A DNA stretch of 64,000 bases from a virus. A model generated the notes under the pieces. That model did no database searches and was not told where the DNA came from. It saw only the letters and a list, made by a program, of their open reading frames with translations. Where the stretch lies: IMG/VR virus record IMGVR_UViG_3300027779_000018, positions 1-64,000 of that record; one strand, written 5' to 3'. Numbering within the stretch: position 1 is the first letter of the stretch; each line of letters opens with the position of its first letter. This document shows positions 45,235-53,748 of the stretch, piece by piece. The translations under genes and the position numbers were made by a program.

Positions 45235-47208
45235 TTAATTTGCGTATTGCAATGTATGGTCTTGGTCAGTGGTAACTTGGTGGCCAATAACTGTTTGACC
45301 CCCAGTCACAATTGAAGAATTATCAGCAATTGATGAGGTATTAATGTTGTTCATATTCAATTCTTTTCTTTCTCTTGCATCTTCGGTAGCGTTTGCTAAA
45401 TCATCTCCACCACTAACAGTTTCTTTCACTGCTTTCCAACCTTTGCTTAAGTTAGTTTCAACTTCAATGGAATTGTCCATTAGCGCTTGGTCAATAACTG
45501 CTTGAGAGTTCTCACCCCCTACAACGGCTTCCCCTAAGTCAGTAGCCATGTCATCACCTGCTTTACCACCTAGAAGACCACCTACAATTGCACCACCAAC
45601 TCCACCAAGGAAACCACCTATTGCAGTTCCTATGCCGGGCCCGAAGAAAGAACCAATAAATGCACCAGCTTTAGCACCAGCGGCTCCACCTGCGAGGGCC
45701 CCTGCGAACGCACCAGTAGCTTTACCAGTTGAACCCACTAAATTAGCTTCATGAGCAGTTTCGAGTTTTTCAAATTCATCATCAGACATGTCTCTCATCT
45801 CACCATCGGCACCTTTAATTTTGAGTGTTCCTGCTTCTCTTTGTTTCTTAAGTGCTTCAAACTTAGACATTTGTTCATCTACGTCAACGGCACCTTCTAC
45901 AACTGCACCGATGATCGGTAACTTTTTAACTATAGCACCTAAACCTTTTTTAAGACCACTCCACATTCCACCTGATTTAGCAACTTCTTTAACAACATCA
46001 TCACCGGCTTTTAAACCTTGTCCTTGTCCTTTAAATCGTTTGTCGGGTGTGCCATCTGCTTTTAATTTGACACCTTTAGGCACTTTGTCCATCTTCGGTT
46101 TTGGTGGGAAGAGTTTAGAAAATCTATTTTGTAACCCTTTCCAACCTTTAGCAACCATGTCAGCGCCTGACTGAATAACTTTACCAGCACCCTCAATAGC
46201 CTTCTTTACTGCGGTAGCTGCACCAGTAAATGCGCCTGCCTCAAACGCAGCCAAAATCAGACCAATTGCGGCCCCAATTGCTATAATGGGTAATAAAATA
46301 CCAGCAGATATCAAGAGCAATGAAGTAGTGATACCCAACAATAAGAAGCCAAGTCTTTTCGATATCTTCTCTAGTGTTCCAGTATTATCCTCTTGTTGAT
46401 CTATGCCATCCTGCTGACCTTCCAATCGTTCCTCATCCATTTCTAAACTTTTATTCATGAAACCACCCAACTTTTTAATTGGGGTAGCAAGAAAACCAAC
46501 CACATCCTTAGCTGCTGACCATTGTTTTGTAATTGCATCTAGGGGCGCAGCGATATCAACGAGACCACCAGTCATGGTTTTTATACCAGCAGTGAATTTA
46601 TCAAACCCATCACTGTTGTTGGCCTCTTCCATCTGTTTGAGTTTCTCATCGTTTATTTCTTTGGCAGCTAACTGATATTTTTCTGATTCCTTTTCTTCAA
46701 TCTCAATTCTTTTATCTACACTAGATAGAATTTGTTCTTCTGTTTTTTTTCTTTTATCTTGTAACTCTTCAATAGATTTCATCTGATTATTAAGAGCTGC
46801 CCCCTGAAGCTTCGCACTCACTTCAATTTTATCAGCAATTTTTTTATCGAGCTCACCAAGTTTATTAGTCGATTTAAGTGCAGTTTCAAGTCTGTCTGTT
46901 CTTTCTTGTTCCAAGGTCTCTCGTATTTTGAGGGAGTCCTTAACAGCTTGATTAACTTTTATGAACTCAGAGTCGTTTTTAAATTTCTCTTGAACTTTTA
47001 GAGATTTACGAGCAGCTAGTGCAGACGCGAATGTATCAGAAGAGTTGTTAGCGATGTCAGCTGCAGCTTTAGCCACATCAACATTGATATCTTTTAAGTT
47101 ATTAATAACACCTTTAAATGCAGAAGGAAGCTTGGCACTAACCTTGGTTAATTCCTTAGTGTTCTTTAATATCTCTTTATTTTGATCTGCTACTGAGTCC
47201 TTGGCCAT
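45235..47208 (-). CDS. Tail tape-measure candidate, 657 aa
   Basis: The N-terminal 210 residues are long charged coiled coils. Hydrophobic helices follow near 285-325 (LLLGITTSLLLISAGILLPIIAIGAAIGLILAAF), and a glycine-zipper region lies near 500-560 (GGAAGAKAGAFIGSFFGPGIGTAIGGFLGGVGGAIVGGLLGG). This composition is typical of tape-measure proteins that leave the tail tip and enter the membrane. The length is near T4 gp29 (590). Position just downstream of the gp26/gp51 pair supports it. I cannot align it with gp29. Confidence 0.6.
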   Translation of the reverse strand: MAKDSVADQNKEILKNTKELTKVSAKLPSAFKGVINNLKDINVDVAKAAADIANNSSDTFASALAARKSLKVQEKFKNDSEFIKVNQAVKDSLKIRETLEQERTDRLETALKSTNKLGELDKKIADKIEVSAKLQGAALNNQMKSIEELQDKRKKTEEQILSSVDKRIEIEEKESEKYQLAAKEINDEKLKQMEEANNSDGFDKFTAGIKTMTGGLVDIAAPLDAITKQWSAAKDVVGFLATPIKKLGGFMNKSLEMDEERLEGQQDGIDQQEDNTGTLEKISKRLGFLLLGITTSLLLISAGILLPIIAIGAAIGLILAAFEAGAFTGAATAVKKAIEGAGKVIQSGADMVAKGWKGLQNRFSKLFPPKPKMDKVPKGVKLKADGTPDKRFKGQGQGLKAGDDVVKEVAKSGGMWSGLKKGLGAIVKKLPIIGAVVEGAVDVDEQMSKFEALKKQREAGTLKIKGADGEMRDMSDDEFEKLETAHEANLVGSTGKATGAFAGALAGGAAGAKAGAFIGSFFGPGIGTAIGGFLGGVGGAIVGGLLGGKAGDDMATDLGEAVVGGENSQAVIDQALMDNSIEVETNLSKGWKAVKETVSGGDDLANATEDARERKELNMNNINTSSIADNSSIVTGGQTVIGHQVTTDQDHTLQYAN

Positions 47209-47220
47209 TTATTTTTCTCT

Positions 47221-47604
47221 TTATTTTCCGAATGCTTTTCCAGCTTCTGATATACCGAATGCACCTAGTGTAACTACAACAAATGATGTGTAGATAGTTT
47301 CAGATACTTTCAAGTCCATATCAAATGCTAATGCTGTAACTAAATCTGTTATTCCAAACACGACCATCAATGCAAATGAAGTGAATCCTATGATTGCTTT
47401 TTCATTAACATCGTTATCATCTAAGAACAACATTCCAAATGTTCTCTTAGGTGGTTCAAGTTGATTTCGTGCTTTAACAGCATCTTCCTTCATCTCCTTG
47501 ATTCGATCTTCTTGGTCATCGAGTTTTTCGATAAGTGCCATGTACTTATCTAAATCTATTTCAACTTCATTGCCACCCGATTTCTTATCGTCATCGTCGC
47601 TCAT
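47221..47604 (-). CDS. Two-span membrane protein, 127 aa
   Basis: Acidic, coiled N-terminus (MSDDDDKKSGGNEVEIDLDKYMALIEKLDDQEDRI), then membrane helices at about 71-92 and 102-120. It lies between gp51 and the tape-measure candidate on the same strand. It could be a holin-like or tail-assembly membrane factor; nothing in the sequence decides between them. Confidence 0.65.
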   Translation of the reverse strand: MSDDDDKKSGGNEVEIDLDKYMALIEKLDDQEDRIKEMKEDAVKARNQLEPPKRTFGMLFLDDNDVNEKAIIGFTSFALMVVFGITDLVTALAFDMDLKVSETIYTSFVVVTLGAFGISEAGKAFGK

Positions 47605-47681
47605 TTTTATTCCTCTATATTAAAAATTAAAAAATCACTTCACCGACACATAATTAATCTATTACTATCATTTGATCGTAC

Positions 47682-47813
47682 CTACTGGTTACGAGCTTGT
47701 GTTTGTCTATCCTTTTCTTCCTCTAGCCAATTCAGCAACAGAGAAATGTATATCTCTCTTTCCCATGGTATCATACTTTCTAGTTCTGTTAAACTGTACT
47801 TATGATGTTGCAT
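47682..47813 (-). CDS. gp51: gp51-like baseplate hub assembly protein / frameshift-encoded domain, 43 aa
   Basis: MQHHKYSLTELESMIPWEREIYISLLLNWLEEEKDRQTQARNQ matches the short gp51-like proteins of cyanophages. ATG 47813 has no SD. Its frame is open upstream without a stop right back to the T-run at the end of gp26, so it may be made mainly as a gp26-gp51 fusion of about 296 aa. Confidence 0.75.
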   Translation of the reverse strand: MQHHKYSLTELESMIPWEREIYISLLLNWLEEEKDRQTQARNQ

Positions 47814-47866
47814 CAATTGAAAGTTAGTTTTATAATAGTTTACTAAACTTTCATGAGAAAGAGATA

Positions 47867-48571
47867 TTAAAAAAAATCTGATAGACCTCTAAGTGTTGAG
47901 GTATTTTTAGTACCACAAACATTACAGTCAAATTCCACCACCTCTTCAATGGTAGGAATTTGTTCGAAGAAGTCATTCAACTTCTCCATCTGATCTATTG
48001 TTAAACTCTCAATGAATTCAACAAGTTCTGCATCCTGAATTTCATCAGCTGTATATACAGTTTCTTCATCATATATACTTTCAATTCCGTATTTTAACAA
48101 CTCAACAATTCTATCACTTGTCTCTTTCGAGTCAACCATTGCTAATTGTTTGGTTGATGGATAACGAAGAGTGACACCTAGTGTATCGGATAGTGCAATT
48201 GTTGGGTCAACAACTTGGTCAGAGAATTTAACTTTAACTTCTGATAAATCAACTTCAACTTCTCCTGAACCTACACATCCTGTTTTATTACAGTACAATG
48301 CTACCTTAGTTGTTTCTCCTATCGACTTTGCTCTAATTTGTAAAAACAAATATTCCAAGTCAAAGATAGGTAGTTTATCCGAATCAACCTTTCCATCTGT
48401 AACAGCTGTAACTAAACTTTTAACTGCACCAAGAGTTTCCATGTTGTCTTGACTTTCTTTTGCAAGTAGCAAGTACTTTTGTTCTTTCACTAGAAAAGGT
48501 CGAAACTCAACTTCCCTTCCCCCGCTTAATTGACACTTAAACTTAGGTGCCTTTTGGATTGGTAATCCCAT
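47867..48571 (-). CDS. gp26: Baseplate hub protein gp26-like, 234 aa
   Basis: MGLPIQKAPKFKCQLSGGREVEFRPFLVKEQKYLLLAKES is the T4 gp26 family signature (T4 gp26: 208 aa). Cysteines in YCNKTGC and FDCNVCGTKN may bind zinc. Helical EIQDAELVEFIESLTIDQMEKLNDFF precedes the zinc-like end. Required for hub assembly. Its 3' end carries the slippery T-run, analogous in layout to lambda G/GT tail chaperones. Confidence 0.88.
   Translation of the reverse strand: MGLPIQKAPKFKCQLSGGREVEFRPFLVKEQKYLLLAKESQDNMETLGAVKSLVTAVTDGKVDSDKLPIFDLEYLFLQIRAKSIGETTKVALYCNKTGCVGSGEVEVDLSEVKVKFSDQVVDPTIALSDTLGVTLRYPSTKQLAMVDSKETSDRIVELLKYGIESIYDEETVYTADEIQDAELVEFIESLTIDQMEKLNDFFEQIPTIEEVVEFDCNVCGTKNTSTLRGLSDFF
47870..47876 (-). 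other. Candidate -1 ribosomal frameshift site (T TTT TTT)
   Basis: On the minus strand gp26 ends GAT TTT TTT TAA. The run of eight T (47876-47869) contains a perfect X XXY YYZ heptamer in the gp26 frame, directly followed by the stop. A -1 slip reads TTA ATA TCT and continues for 62 codons through gp51. Confidence 0.7.
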
Positions 48572-48590
48572 AATTTACTCCATATTGTAA

Positions 48591-49385
48591 TTAACCACCA
48601 CCACCGAATAAATTATTAATCTGTGTGGTTCTCGTATCTAGATTTGATAAAGTCTTGTTAAATTTTCCACCTTTACCAAATCGGTCTAATATTTTTCCAC
48701 CCTCTAATAGTGAATCTAATATTACTCGTCCTTTATTTAGTGCAGACCGTTCAGGTGCAGCCACATATTCTGACTCCCAATTCCTAAACGCAATCGTACA
48801 TGTAAATTTCATTATTTCGTCACTAGTTCCCCGATTCAACTCTTGAGGTTCAAACTTAATAGGGTATGCTTCATATAGATTAACCTTTAAGGCCTTCTTC
48901 CCATCCAGTCTATGTTGAATGATCTCAACTTTGCCAATGTAATCATCGTACCATGACATACTTGGATTAAGTACACTACCAGTTTCATCATTTGTAGTAC
49001 CTATAACATTTCCCTCTACATCTTTTTTCATAGTGGATGGTGCAGAACTGAATACTATTTGTTGCCATGCTTCAATGATTAATCTATCTGCAAAGTGTTG
49101 GTCACATATAAAGGTAAAATCCATTGAACCACCTGAACCATCTATTGTACCAGTTGGCATTTGTCTTACTTGACCATACTCAGAAAATGATTTAACTTCA
49201 AGTTCTCTGCCTGGCAATTGACATGATTCTAATCTTACACCCATTAATTTTGATTCGGTCAACACATCATTGGAAAAACTGTTTGGTAGAAAGAAGTTTG
49301 CATCGAAACGGTTCGGCCTTGCACCCGAATCAAAATTATATTTTAGTTCGTCTATACTGGTGCCTTTTCTTGTAAAAATTGACAT
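48591..49385 (-). CDS. gp54: Baseplate tail-tube initiator gp54-like, 264 aa
   Basis: Tail-tube fold: RLESCQLPGRELEVKSFSEYGQVRQMPTGTIDGSGGSMDFTFICDQHFADRLIIEAWQQIVF carries the tube-family PGR loop, followed by VEIIQHRLDGKKALKVNLYEAYPIKFEPQEL. Size and neighbours (gp26, gp4) fit gp54, which starts tube polymerisation on the hub. The C-terminal 50 residues are specific. It overlaps the upstream gene by one base. Confidence 0.8.
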   Translation of the reverse strand: MSIFTRKGTSIDELKYNFDSGARPNRFDANFFLPNSFSNDVLTESKLMGVRLESCQLPGRELEVKSFSEYGQVRQMPTGTIDGSGGSMDFTFICDQHFADRLIIEAWQQIVFSSAPSTMKKDVEGNVIGTTNDETGSVLNPSMSWYDDYIGKVEIIQHRLDGKKALKVNLYEAYPIKFEPQELNRGTSDEIMKFTCTIAFRNWESEYVAAPERSALNKGRVILDSLLEGGKILDRFGKGGKFNKTLSNLDTRTTQINNLFGGGG

Positions 49386-49951
49386 TAAAATTGTTTCCTA
49401 GATTCGGCATACACCGTGTTTGCATTAGTTCCTTTAAAATTTGAGGTTGGTAACATTGCAGCTACATCCCAATAATCTAAAGATATTTTCATTGGTTTTC
49501 TTATGATATGACTGTAGAGATATTTCTTAATACAGGGTTTTGCAAAACTTAATCTACTTACCTTCTGTATGTAATGATATTCTGCAAACACACCCTCATC
49601 CTTATTCTTTATCTTATATAATTCTTCTAACAACAAAGTTCTATGTCTTGGAGCAATGTAGTGTAAGTTCAACCCATAGAAACTATCTATAGGACTAATG
49701 TCAAATGGAATTACTAGTGGAAATCTATCCCAGTATGGTAATTTCTTTTTTGTTTTTGCATCATAGAACATCATGTACATGTTACCTTCTATGAGTTGAG
49801 AGGTCTTAGTACCCTCTTGATATAGGCTATCCCTTATCATGGGTTTATAGATATTTCTAATTTGTGTTCTAAACCATTCTAAAGATTCTTGAGAATGCAC
49901 CCTGATTTCAGCGGGTTTTAGTTTTGTTAGGTTTTCGAATAAATCTGCCAT
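49385..49951 (-). CDS. Conserved T4-like protein, 188 aa
   Basis: The central block GNMYMMFYDAKTKKKLPYWDRFPLVIPFDISPIDSFYGLNLHYIAPRHRTLLLEELY looks strongly conserved and is familiar from marine T4-like genomes next to gp4. I cannot decide whether it is equivalent to the DNA end protector gp2 or to another completion protein. A head- or tail-completion role is inferred from neighbours. Confidence 0.65.
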   Translation of the reverse strand: MADLFENLTKLKPAEIRVHSQESLEWFRTQIRNIYKPMIRDSLYQEGTKTSQLIEGNMYMMFYDAKTKKKLPYWDRFPLVIPFDISPIDSFYGLNLHYIAPRHRTLLLEELYKIKNKDEGVFAEYHYIQKVSRLSFAKPCIKKYLYSHIIRKPMKISLDYWDVAAMLPTSNFKGTNANTVYAESRKQF

Positions 49952-49965
49952 ACTACTATTTATAC

Positions 49966-50397
49966 TCAGGTGAGGTGATCTTCCGTCAATATCCTGAAAA
50001 CAAATTTACGATTTTTACAATATTCTTCTGCAGCCTTGAACTTTGCTTGGTTAACAGCATAAGTTGCTACCTCATTTAGGTATCTCTTGGTTTTTCTTTG
50101 GGGTGTTTTGGGGGGTTTACATTGTCTTTTAGGTTTTACTTCAATGATTTCATGGACTGATTTACCCATAGTGTCTACTTTCTTGATATAGAAGTCAGGA
50201 AAGTAACGATGTGTTCGGTTATCTATGGGAGATATGTACGGTATTACGACTTCTTCACTGTTCCATTCAACAATACTGGGGTTCTTATCACAATATAACA
50301 TGAATCTTCTCTCCCACAGAGATCGATAGAAGACCTTTGTGGGGTCTCCTTTGTATTTTTTATAATTCTTTGGTGTAAACCTACCTTTATAAGACAT
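49966..50397 (-). CDS. gp4: Head completion protein gp4 (nuclease-like)
   Basis: 143 aa. GRFTPKNYKKYKGDPTKVFYRSLWERRFMLYCDKNPSIVEWNSEEVVIPYISPIDNRTHRYFPDFYIK and EIIEVKPKRQCKPP form a TnsA/PD-(D/E)XK-like core (E, PDF, ExK). T4 gp4/50/65 closes filled heads. A TATAAATA late box on the minus strand lies about 33 bp upstream. Confidence 0.93.
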   Translation of the reverse strand: MSYKGRFTPKNYKKYKGDPTKVFYRSLWERRFMLYCDKNPSIVEWNSEEVVIPYISPIDNRTHRYFPDFYIKKVDTMGKSVHEIIEVKPKRQCKPPKTPQRKTKRYLNEVATYAVNQAKFKAAEEYCKNRKFVFRILTEDHLT

Positions 50398-50437
50398 AAA
50401 TAATAAAAACTCTAATAACTTCTTTCAGGTATTTATA
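50395..50437. promoter_or_regulatory. Divergent late promoters for the two tail operons
   Basis: On the plus strand ATAAATA at about 50397-50403 faces gp48. On the minus strand TATAAATA (plus-strand TATTTATA at about 50430-50437) faces gp4. The intergenic gap is only 44 bp, so each promoter lies in the other's leader. Confidence 0.65.
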
Positions 50438-50441
50438 ATCC

Positions 50442-51557
50442 ATGGGAACAATCAGTAAAATTCTAGGTAAGATCAACAAGGCAAAGTCTGCAATCAATTC
50501 GTTGAAAGGCATCGGTGCTAAACTTGAAAGTCTCAACTACACAAGTCAAGTTGACAAACTTGGAGAACAAGCAGAATATGCACAACAGATTCTAAAAGAT
50601 CGTAGAGCTTCCTTGGCGGCATCCATGGATTCTGCAAACAAAAGAAGGGACTTAGCAAAAGCCAGTCCTAAATCAGTGCAAGAAGAGTTGATATATCCAG
50701 TTAATGATTTATTACCTAACTATATTGTTTTTACTACTAGACCTAGAAAAAAAAGAGTTGGTGTAAATAATCTTTTAGCTGACTCATCTACTGAGATTAT
50801 GTTATATGTTCCCGATGGAATTACCAGTGATTCAACAGTATCATTCCAGTCACAGGGTGTTAGTAAAAGGGGCAAAAATATAATGCGTGCCATTGATGGA
50901 ATGCAGTCAGCCACTACTATAGGACAGAAGTTTGATAAAGGAAAGGATGTTGTGCTGGGGGTGGTGGAAGATCAGCTGGTTACCATGGGTAATGCCCTAA
51001 CAGATAATGTGAGTAATATCAGAGCTGGTAGAGCAGTCAACCCTATGAAAGAACAAATGTTAGATGGAGTCGATTTTAGAAGTTTTGATTTTGATTATGA
51101 GTTCTGGCCAAAGAACGAAATGGAAGCAATTATGGTCAATAAAATTATATGGACATTTAGAACTGCAATGTTACCTGATACTTTTGGTGCTACAACTGAT
51201 GGTGAGATTGAAAACTACTATAACTACCCTAACATATTTGATGTAGAATTTGAAGGAGAGTTAGCAGGAAAAATAGATGGGTTCTTACCTATGGTTTGTA
51301 CTGGATGTTCAGTTGACCATTTTAATGGTAATAAAGTTTCCACATTTGCAAATGGTCAACCAGTATCTACATCAATGAAATTAAGTTTCTCAGAAATTAA
51401 AGTTCTTTCTCAAGAATCATATCAACAGATTTCTCCATTAGGGAACAAAAATATCGGTTCGGACAGAACTAGTCTAATCAACGAAACTCAGACAGAAACG
51501 GATATTACAAGGTCGGCCGGTATAAAACCCCCCACGCAAACAGGAACAGGTGGATAA
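50442..51557 (+). CDS. gp48: Baseplate tail-tube cap gp48-like, 371 aa
   Basis: A helical N-terminus (KINKAKSAINSLKGIGAKLESLNYTSQVDKLGEQAEYAQQILKDRRASLAASMD) is followed by LPNYIVFTTRPRKKR...ELMLYVPDGITSDSTVSFQ-type body and a tube-like domain (FDFDYEFWPKNEMEAIMVNKIIWTFRTAMLPD). T4 gp48 is 364 aa. It caps the hub for gp54 and tube. First gene of the plus-strand baseplate operon. Confidence 0.85.
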   Translation: MGTISKILGKINKAKSAINSLKGIGAKLESLNYTSQVDKLGEQAEYAQQILKDRRASLAASMDSANKRRDLAKASPKSVQEELIYPVNDLLPNYIVFTTRPRKKRVGVNNLLADSSTEIMLYVPDGITSDSTVSFQSQGVSKRGKNIMRAIDGMQSATTIGQKFDKGKDVVLGVVEDQLVTMGNALTDNVSNIRAGRAVNPMKEQMLDGVDFRSFDFDYEFWPKNEMEAIMVNKIIWTFRTAMLPDTFGATTDGEIENYYNYPNIFDVEFEGELAGKIDGFLPMVCTGCSVDHFNGNKVSTFANGQPVSTSMKLSFSEIKVLSQESYQQISPLGNKNIGSDRTSLINETQTETDITRSAGIKPPTQTGTGG

Positions 51558-51559
51558 CC

Positions 51560-52279
51560 ATGGCAAACGAATTATTTAAAAACTTCCCACAATTACAGTA
51601 CACTCTTAACACTGGTAAGATTGTTACTATTAAGGATTTCTTCCGTAAAGTACAGGTTGAAAAGTCTGCGCAAGATAGTCTAATTGATTATGAAAAATAT
51701 GAAATATTAGATGGAGAACGACCCGATGTAGTTGCAGCTAAACTTTATGGTAATGGTGATTTACATTGGACTATTTTTCTAGTCAATGAGTTTACAAACT
51801 ATTATGATTGGCATATGGATTTTCAAACCTTTCAAACATATATAACTGCAAAATTTCCTGGCCAAAGTCTAACTGCCTTAAACACCACTGATATAGTTTC
51901 GTCCTCAAGTAAGTTTTTAATTGGTGAGGAATGTACATCTAACCTAGGAAATACTGGAAGTGTAACACAAGTAGAACCAACATATAGTAGAATCAGTATA
52001 GAAGGTGCAGATACCTTTGCAGCTGGAGAGACGGTTACAGGTAGTAGAAGTGGTAAATCATTTGTAATACAATCTGTTACTGAACATAGAGACTCAGCTC
52101 ATCATTATAAAGATGCAGACGGTAACCGAAGGAATAACGGTGGTACTGGGTGGACTGCAGTATCTAACTTCATCGAAGAGTCAGAAGACAATGAAAGGAA
52201 AAGGAATATTAAAATTATTAGACCCAATAAAATCAAAACTGTTGTAGCAGAATTTGAACGACTGATGGCAAATGAGTAA
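51560..52279 (+). CDS. gp53: Baseplate wedge protein gp53-like, 239 aa
   Basis: NELFKNFPQLQYTLNTGKIVTIKDFFRKVQVEKSAQDSLIDYEKYEILDGERPDVVAAKLYGNGDLHWTIFLVNEF is the standard gp53 N-terminal half (LysM-like, YEI.DGERPD). A later beta domain (FAAGETVTGSRSGKSFVIQSV) resembles the small domains in gp7. It completes wedges around the hub. It overlaps the next gene by 8 bases. Confidence 0.92.
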   Translation: MANELFKNFPQLQYTLNTGKIVTIKDFFRKVQVEKSAQDSLIDYEKYEILDGERPDVVAAKLYGNGDLHWTIFLVNEFTNYYDWHMDFQTFQTYITAKFPGQSLTALNTTDIVSSSSKFLIGEECTSNLGNTGSVTQVEPTYSRISIEGADTFAAGETVTGSRSGKSFVIQSVTEHRDSAHHYKDADGNRRNNGGTGWTAVSNFIEESEDNERKRNIKIIRPNKIKTVVAEFERLMANE

Positions 52280-53747
52280 TTATAAAGCAGGTGAATTTCA
52301 AACTGAAGCAATCCACATAGTCAATCAAGAGGGTGATACCTTAGACATTAGTGGAAGTGTTGCAAACTTTCGTCTGTATGAAAGTATTCATAAAAAGTTT
52401 GTTACAGGAGATGTTTCGATAATTGACGGTTTGAACCTATTAAAGAACTTTAGGTTTACTGGTCAGGAATTCATCCGTATATCAATTCGTCAAAAAGAAG
52501 GTGCTGGAGATGACGGAGCTAATGAGTTTGCTATTAATAAGGACTCCATTAATAAGACATTTAGAATCTTCAAGGCTACATCTGTAGAACGAATTAAAGA
52601 TGCAGTACAAACATACCAACTCAAAATTTGTGATCCTTCCTTGTTTTCTGCAAGACGAACACGACTTAGTAAAGTCCTCACAGGTTCTTACAGTGATATG
52701 TTAGGTGAAGTGATGTTAAATCATTGTCATGTTAAAAAAGAAGAGATTGATAATTGGGAAGCTAGTGTTCCACCTAACCAACAGTTTATTGTACCTAACT
52801 GGAACATCTCTAAGTTTATTGATTATGTCTGTATGAATGCAAACATCGGGCCAACAGCATCATACAGGAATGGGATGTTTTTCTACCAAACACTAAATGG
52901 TGGATTTAGATTTAGATCAGTTGACACGATGTTTGGGGAAGAGTTCCCAATATCTTTTTCATACTTACCATTGTCATCAGAAAGTACAGAAAATATTCAT
53001 ATCAATGCACCTGGCGGATTAAACTCTCAGATTCAAGGAATTACTCGCCCTCAAATGTTTGATTCACTTAAGGGAACAATGGGTGGTGCATATGCTTCAA
53101 GTGCAAAGGTGTACGATCCAATTAGAAAACTCGAAGAAGATATCAACTACGATATGGAAGAAACCTTTGCACGAAGTAAATTGCATGTCTCAGGATATCC
53201 TATGACAAGAACAAGTAAGATGTTGCAGAATAACCAAGAAAGAATGTTATCTACTAACAATATGCAAGATAAAAATGTGAGTCCTACAGTTAATGAAATA
53301 GGTGTTGATCTTCCCCCAAACAAATCAAACACAGCTGTAGTTGTTTATGATTACACTACTAACCACGATTTTGATGATAGTAAAGACATCTCAACCAATT
53401 CACCTTTTAGTGGAACTACCTTTAAGACCAATGGACTTCTAGAGAGACGAGCATTACTTGAAATATTTCAACAACATAGAATTACAGTAACCATACCATT
53501 AAGAACAGATTTATCAGTAGGCACTGTCATAGATTTAAATATACCTGAACCTGAACTATATGATGACTCTAGTTCCCCGAAGGATAAAATTAATGACCAT
53601 AGATATCTAATTATTAATTTATGTGTTAATGCAAACCCAATTCAAAGATCGGGTACTTTAGATTTGGAGTGTGTTAAAGAAAGTTATGCGAAAGATATAT
53701 CAAAGGCAACTCCACTAGCTGATGCAAGTCGTGGGGAAGAAGTATAA
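52272..53747 (+). CDS. gp27: Baseplate hub protein gp27-like, 491 aa
   Basis: FQTEAIHIVNQEGDTLDISGSVANFRLYESIHKKFVTGDVSIIDGLNLLKNFRFTGQEFIRISIRQKEG matches the beta domains of the gp27/VgrG-N hub family. RSRTRLSKVLTGSYSDM-like and MNANIGPTASYRNGMFFYQT segments follow. It forms a trimeric torus carrying gp5 (T4 gp27: 391 aa). It is longer than T4, with an extended C-terminal half. Confidence 0.85.
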   Translation: MSNYKAGEFQTEAIHIVNQEGDTLDISGSVANFRLYESIHKKFVTGDVSIIDGLNLLKNFRFTGQEFIRISIRQKEGAGDDGANEFAINKDSINKTFRIFKATSVERIKDAVQTYQLKICDPSLFSARRTRLSKVLTGSYSDMLGEVMLNHCHVKKEEIDNWEASVPPNQQFIVPNWNISKFIDYVCMNANIGPTASYRNGMFFYQTLNGGFRFRSVDTMFGEEFPISFSYLPLSSESTENIHINAPGGLNSQIQGITRPQMFDSLKGTMGGAYASSAKVYDPIRKLEEDINYDMEETFARSKLHVSGYPMTRTSKMLQNNQERMLSTNNMQDKNVSPTVNEIGVDLPPNKSNTAVVVYDYTTNHDFDDSKDISTNSPFSGTTFKTNGLLERRALLEIFQQHRITVTIPLRTDLSVGTVIDLNIPEPELYDDSSSPKDKINDHRYLIINLCVNANPIQRSGTLDLECVKESYAKDISKATPLADASRGEEV

Positions 53748-53748
53748 C

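Noticed and set aside
45548-46675. Long plus-strand frames opposite the 657-aa tail gene
   Set aside because: Pro/Ser/Ala-rich antisense shadows of a Gly/Ala/Lys-rich gene, without starts or ribosome sites.
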